In this document: in pieces, positions 5,199 through 8,166 of the stretch | How the letters are laid out: each line of letters begins with the position of its first letter | Position numbering within the stretch: position 1 is the first letter of the stretch | Assembly (NCBI GenBank): GCA_018713605.1 | Contig: DVOM01000002.1 | Location: 1 to 8,166, forward strand | Reading direction: 5' to 3' | Origin: Scatacola_A faecigallinarum | GTDB lineage: Bacteria; Pseudomonadota; Alphaproteobacteria; RF32; CAG-239 | Length of the DNA: 8,166 nt | The notes under the pieces: model-generated | Told to the model about the DNA's origin: nothing | Database searches by the model: none | Seen by the model: only the letters and a program-made list of their open reading frames with translations | Position numbers and translations under genes: made by a program

Positions 5199-6661
5199 TG
5201 GAAAAGCAAGAAGAACAGCCGGTTATCTACAACGCCATTTACGCCGACGGACATTTTGAAAAAGTTCGGCTCGGCGAGTTGGTTAACAAGGGCGGCGCCG
5301 CCGGAAAAATCTACATGAATCTGGCTAATCCAAACAGCGTGGCAAAAATCTTCCATAAAAAGAGCAAAAGTTCGACCAATCGCAAAAAACTCGAAGCCAT
5401 GCTGTTGAACCGCCCGAACTTTCCGCCGGCGGTCAAAGACGGAACCGAATATGTGCAGATTGCATGGCCTGACGCCATACTTGAAGACGAAAACGGTTTC
5501 TGCGTCGGTTATCTGATGCCGCTGATTAACATGAGCGAAGCGGTTTCGCTCGACCACCTGATGCAAAAGGCCATCCGCAAGAAGCTGCGCCTTTCCGAAA
5601 AATATGCCTACAGGGTTTTCGCTGCCTACAACATCGCGTCAATGGTGGCGGCGCTGCATACCTGCGGACACTACATCGTCGATCTCAAACCGTCCAACGT
5701 TTCGGTTTACAAAGATACCATGATGGTGGCAATGGTCGATTGCGACGGTTTTTCCATCAAAGGGGAACTGGGGCGCTATCCGGCAGAATTTGTCAGCGAA
5801 GAATACATTTATCCCGAAGGAATGGACCTTTCCTGCGAAGAAATGGGCGAAGAACAGGACAAATTCGCGCTGGCGGTCATGATTTTCAAACTGCTGAACA
5901 ACGGCATCCATCCGTTCTCGGGCGTACCGCGGAAAAACGAAGGAGAAATGCTGACCATTCAGAACCGCATTGAGCAATATCATTATGCCTACGGCCTGTG
6001 GCCCGACACCTATCAGGCACCGCACCCCTATTCTATTCATGAATATTTTGACAAGAAAACGCTGGAACTTTTCGAACGAGCCTTCGTCAAGGGAGGCATT
6101 CGACCGTCGGCCAGAGAATGGCAGGAACATTTACATTATCTGATGCACAATCTCAAAACCTGCCGGAAGGACACCAACCACGCCTATTTTACGGCCAAGG
6201 GCTGCGGACTGTGCGTGGCCGAAGAACGCTTTAAGGAAACACTGCTCGACGTCAAAAAACAGCGGGAAACCCCGCAGATGGTGCGCGGCATGGAAATTTC
6301 CTCACTGTCGGTGGAAAATCTGCGCCGCAACAAAGAAGAAAAAAAGATCGAAGACATCCGCATGCAGCATATTTCCTATGCCGTTATTACCGTTTATATG
6401 CTGTTTTTTACGTTTCTGTTCAAAATCCTTTCGGGGATTGAAGAAACGGTCCGGGAAGCAGGTCTGGGCATCCAAGCCATTTTGACAACCTTCGTCATGC
6501 TCGGCATCAACAAAGCGCTGCACAAATACCGCGACAGAATACCCCTGTTTCAGAACAAAGCACTGACCCAAATGCTGCAGGTTTACGCACTCATCTGCAT
6601 GATTATCGCGCTGGTTACCATCGACCACATTCCGCAGGGGCTACTGGAACTGTCCCGCTGA
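5198..6661 (+). CDS. Membrane-anchored Ser/Thr protein kinase of the TerY-P triad (YegI-like)
   Basis: A 487-residue kinase. The catalytic domain (about 20-315) has a Gly-rich loop GGAAG (32-36), the ATP-anchoring Lys50 in VAKIF, a catalytic loop VDLKPSN (161-167, Asp162 and Asn167), a DFG equivalent DCDG (181-184), YIYPE (203-207) in place of APE, Asp221 and HPFSG (239-242). The HRD motif is IVD and DFG is DCDG, both usual deviations for this subfamily, and all catalytic acids and the lysine remain. A CHCC set follows (C322, H328, C336, C339), likely a small zinc knuckle. A charged linker (about 345-390) then leads to three predicted membrane helices (392-410, 423-441, 457-476). It is shorter than E. 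coli YegI (648 aa). It probably phosphorylates itself and unknown targets at the inner membrane, opposed by the adjacent PP2C. Confidence 0.87.
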   Translation: MEKQEEQPVIYNAIYADGHFEKVRLGELVNKGGAAGKIYMNLANPNSVAKIFHKKSKSSTNRKKLEAMLLNRPNFPPAVKDGTEYVQIAWPDAILEDENGFCVGYLMPLINMSEAVSLDHLMQKAIRKKLRLSEKYAYRVFAAYNIASMVAALHTCGHYIVDLKPSNVSVYKDTMMVAMVDCDGFSIKGELGRYPAEFVSEEYIYPEGMDLSCEEMGEEQDKFALAVMIFKLLNNGIHPFSGVPRKNEGEMLTIQNRIEQYHYAYGLWPDTYQAPHPYSIHEYFDKKTLELFERAFVKGGIRPSAREWQEHLHYLMHNLKTCRKDTNHAYFTAKGCGLCVAEERFKETLLDVKKQRETPQMVRGMEISSLSVENLRRNKEEKKIEDIRMQHISYAVITVYMLFFTFLFKILSGIEETVREAGLGIQAILTTFVMLGINKALHKYRDRIPLFQNKALTQMLQVYALICMIIALVTIDHIPQGLLELSR

Positions 6662-6670
6662 ACGCGGCAA

Positions 6671-6710
6671 GTGTAACAAAACTGTAACATTTTGTTTTTT
6701 TTGCTGTAAA
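6671..6710 (+). promoter_or_regulatory. Pho-box-like tandem repeats upstream of the flavin oxidoreductase
   Basis: GTGTAAC (6671-6677), AAAA, CTGTAAC (6682-6688) is a 7-4-7 direct repeat with 11-bp spacing. A further CTGTAAA (6704-6710) lies 22 bp, two more units, downstream. The geometry is that of PhoB binding sites (CTGTCAT units spaced 11 bp), though each unit has A in place of the C of the TGTC core. A -10-like TATGCT (6723-6728) or TATATA (6728-6733) follows before the gene. Confidence 0.35.
6675..6702 (+). terminator. Weak AT-rich terminator after the kinase gene
   Basis: AACAAAA (6675-6681) can pair with TTTTGTT (6690-6696) across an 8-nt loop, followed by T's to 6702. The stem is AT-rich and weak, and it overlaps the repeat sequence described above, so only one of the two readings may matter. 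Confidence 0.35.
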
Positions 6711-6768
6711 AATCAAAAAAAATATGCTATATAAAGCCTGATTAAAAAATTTTATAAGGAATAAGACA

Positions 6769-8157
6769 TTGAAACAATTAAATCCAATCATGATTTCAGG
6801 TAAGGAAGTACTGCCTTTAATCGAGGGTGGAAAAGGGATTAACGGCAGTGACGGACGCAGCTCCGGCTCTTGGGCCAGAGAAAACTGCGTGGGGACTTTC
6901 TCCGGCGTCAGTCCGGATTTTTATGACAGCAAAGGCAATGTCATTATTGAGACTTTTTCGAAAAAGAACCGGGCAGAACGCCATGAAGAAATGATTGAAT
7001 ACGCCATCAAGGGTGGTATCGCCCAGGCACAGGTCGCTCATGAGGTTTCCAACGGAAACGGCCGCATTCACATGAATATGCTGTGGGAAATGGCTGATTC
7101 CGAAAGAATTCTGAGCGGCGTCCTGGAAAAGGCCAAAGGCCTGATTCACGGCGTTACCTGCGGTGCCGGCCTGCCTTACCATCTGGGCGAGCTGGCTTCG
7201 CGTTTCGGCGTCTATTATTACCCGATTGTTTCTTCCGCACGCGCTTTTCAGGTTTTGTGGAAGCGCGCTTATTCGAATTTCAGGGAATTTTTGGGCGGCG
7301 TCGTCTACGAAGACCCGTGGCTGGCCGGCGGACACAACGGCCTTTCCAATGCCGAAGACCCGGCCAAGCCGCAGGCGCCTTATGAACGTCTGGTCGAACT
7401 GCGCCGTCTGCTGCGCACGCTCGGTCTTGACAATATCCCGATTATTTTGGCCGGAGGCATCTGGTCGTTGAAAGACTGGCAGGATTACATCGACAATCCC
7501 GACATCGGCAAAATTGCGTTCCAGTTCGGCACACGTCCGATGATTACCAAAGAGAGCCCGATTTCGGAAGCGTGGAAAAAAGTCATGCTTCAGGTAAAAA
7601 AAGGTGACGTCATTTTACAGAAATTCAGCCCAACCGGCTTTTTCTCCTCAGCTATCAAGAATACGTTCCTTGAAAAGCTGATTCTGCGCAAACAGGGTGA
7701 GATTGCTTTTTCCAAAGAGCAGACATCCGAGTTTTCCCATCCTTTGAGCATTCGGGAGAACAAGACCGTCTACATCAAACCCGAAGATGCCGCCAAAGCA
7801 GAGCAGCAGCTTTCCGCCGGCCATACCGAAATTCAGGAAACGCCGGACAGCACGGTGGTCTTTCTGACGCCGGCCGAATGGAAACAGATGAAGCAGGATC
7901 GCGCCGAATGCGTCGGCTGTCTGTCGCAATGCCAGTTTTCAACCTGGTCGCGTGCCAACGGCACGACCGGAAAGCTTCCGGATCCGCGTTCTTACTGCAT
8001 TCACAAAACCTTGTACGAAGTCGGGCACAACGGCAGCATTAAGGACAATCTGCTGTTTGCCGGGCATCAGGTTTACCGGTTTGCGACCGATCCGCTGTAT
8101 CGCAACGGAATTCCGACGGTAAAGGAACTGATTGAAAAAATCAAAAACGGCGAATAA
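6769..8157 (+). CDS. NAD(P)H-dependent flavin oxidoreductase, nitronate monooxygenase family, with Cys-rich C-terminal extension
   Basis: A 462-residue cytoplasmic FMN protein of the 2-nitropropane dioxygenase/nitronate monooxygenase family. It shows the TIM-barrel signatures: GVTCGAGLP (128-136), a DPWLAGGHNG segment (182-191) containing the AGGHxG motif with His189, PIILAGGI (224-231), and an IAFQFGTRPMITKES stretch (249-263), the phosphate-binding end of the barrel. The family usually has 310-360 residues. Here about 100 extra residues follow, ending in a cysteine cluster C381-x2-C384-x3-C388 and C410, which could bind a metal or an Fe-S cluster. The start is TTG 6769, with AAGGA (6756-6760) 8 nt upstream; an in-frame ATG at 6790 lacks such a site. 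The natural substrate is unknown: many members oxidise alkyl nitronates, others are enoyl reductases (FabK-like) or quinone reductases. It appears to be transcribed alone from its own upstream region. Confidence 0.82.
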   Translation: MKQLNPIMISGKEVLPLIEGGKGINGSDGRSSGSWARENCVGTFSGVSPDFYDSKGNVIIETFSKKNRAERHEEMIEYAIKGGIAQAQVAHEVSNGNGRIHMNMLWEMADSERILSGVLEKAKGLIHGVTCGAGLPYHLGELASRFGVYYYPIVSSARAFQVLWKRAYSNFREFLGGVVYEDPWLAGGHNGLSNAEDPAKPQAPYERLVELRRLLRTLGLDNIPIILAGGIWSLKDWQDYIDNPDIGKIAFQFGTRPMITKESPISEAWKKVMLQVKKGDVILQKFSPTGFFSSAIKNTFLEKLILRKQGEIAFSKEQTSEFSHPLSIRENKTVYIKPEDAAKAEQQLSAGHTEIQETPDSTVVFLTPAEWKQMKQDRAECVGCLSQCQFSTWSRANGTTGKLPDPRSYCIHKTLYEVGHNGSIKDNLLFAGHQVYRFATDPLYRNGIPTVKELIEKIKNGE

Positions 8158-8166
8158 CAAAAAAAG

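Noticed and set aside
5639..6130. 163-codon open frame on the - strand within the kinase gene
   Set aside because: Shadow of the conserved kinase catalytic region.

Overview
The window looks like chromosomal DNA from an alphaproteobacterium of roughly 50% GC, possibly an uncultured host- or gut-associated lineage. The evidence is a PraR/SinR-type XRE regulator with the alphaproteobacterial core (PNPID...FQQVQKYE...RIGASRL), a Gpt-type xanthine phosphoribosyltransferase, a TlpA-like protein divergent from an LptM-type lipoprotein, and PilS-like prepilins with an RSMVEML N-terminus. No tRNA, rRNA, CRISPR array or insertion sequence was seen. There is no gene-free stretch longer than 300 bases.

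Region 1 (1-1898, + strand) is a surface-filament module. It holds the C-terminal end of one type IV pilin-like protein, a stem-loop, a complete paralogous pilin, and a PilT/GspE/DotB-superfamily secretion ATPase.

Region 2 (1893-3523, - strand) reads toward the pilus module. A periplasmic TlpA-like thiol-disulfide protein is followed 10 nt later by gpt, and then, behind its own candidate promoter, by the XRE regulator. The regulator's 3' end overlaps the ATPase 3' end by 6 bp.

Region 3 (about 3576-6661, + strand) starts at a divergent promoter region. It carries a 41-residue lptM lipoprotein gene and then a tightly packed triad: a VWA (MIDAS) protein, a PP2C phosphatase and a membrane-anchored Ser/Thr kinase. 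This matches the E. coli YegL-PphC(YegK)-YegI set, also called the TerY-P triad. The genes overlap (20 nt, then 1 nt as TAATG), which suggests translational coupling and a shared phospho-signalling pathway. No ter genes are visible. In many alphaproteobacteria, as I recall, tlpA and lptM flank argH, with lysA following. Here neither argH nor lysA is present and the triad sits in the lysA position.

Region 4 (6662-8157, + strand) is an intergenic stretch with a weak terminator and Pho-box-like 11-bp-spaced repeats. It leads to a TTG-started, 462-residue NAD(P)H-dependent flavin oxidoreductase of the nitronate monooxygenase family, which has a cysteine-rich C-terminal extension. The most interesting points are the triad in its unusual setting, the Cys-rich extension of the flavoprotein, and the tandem divergent pilins.
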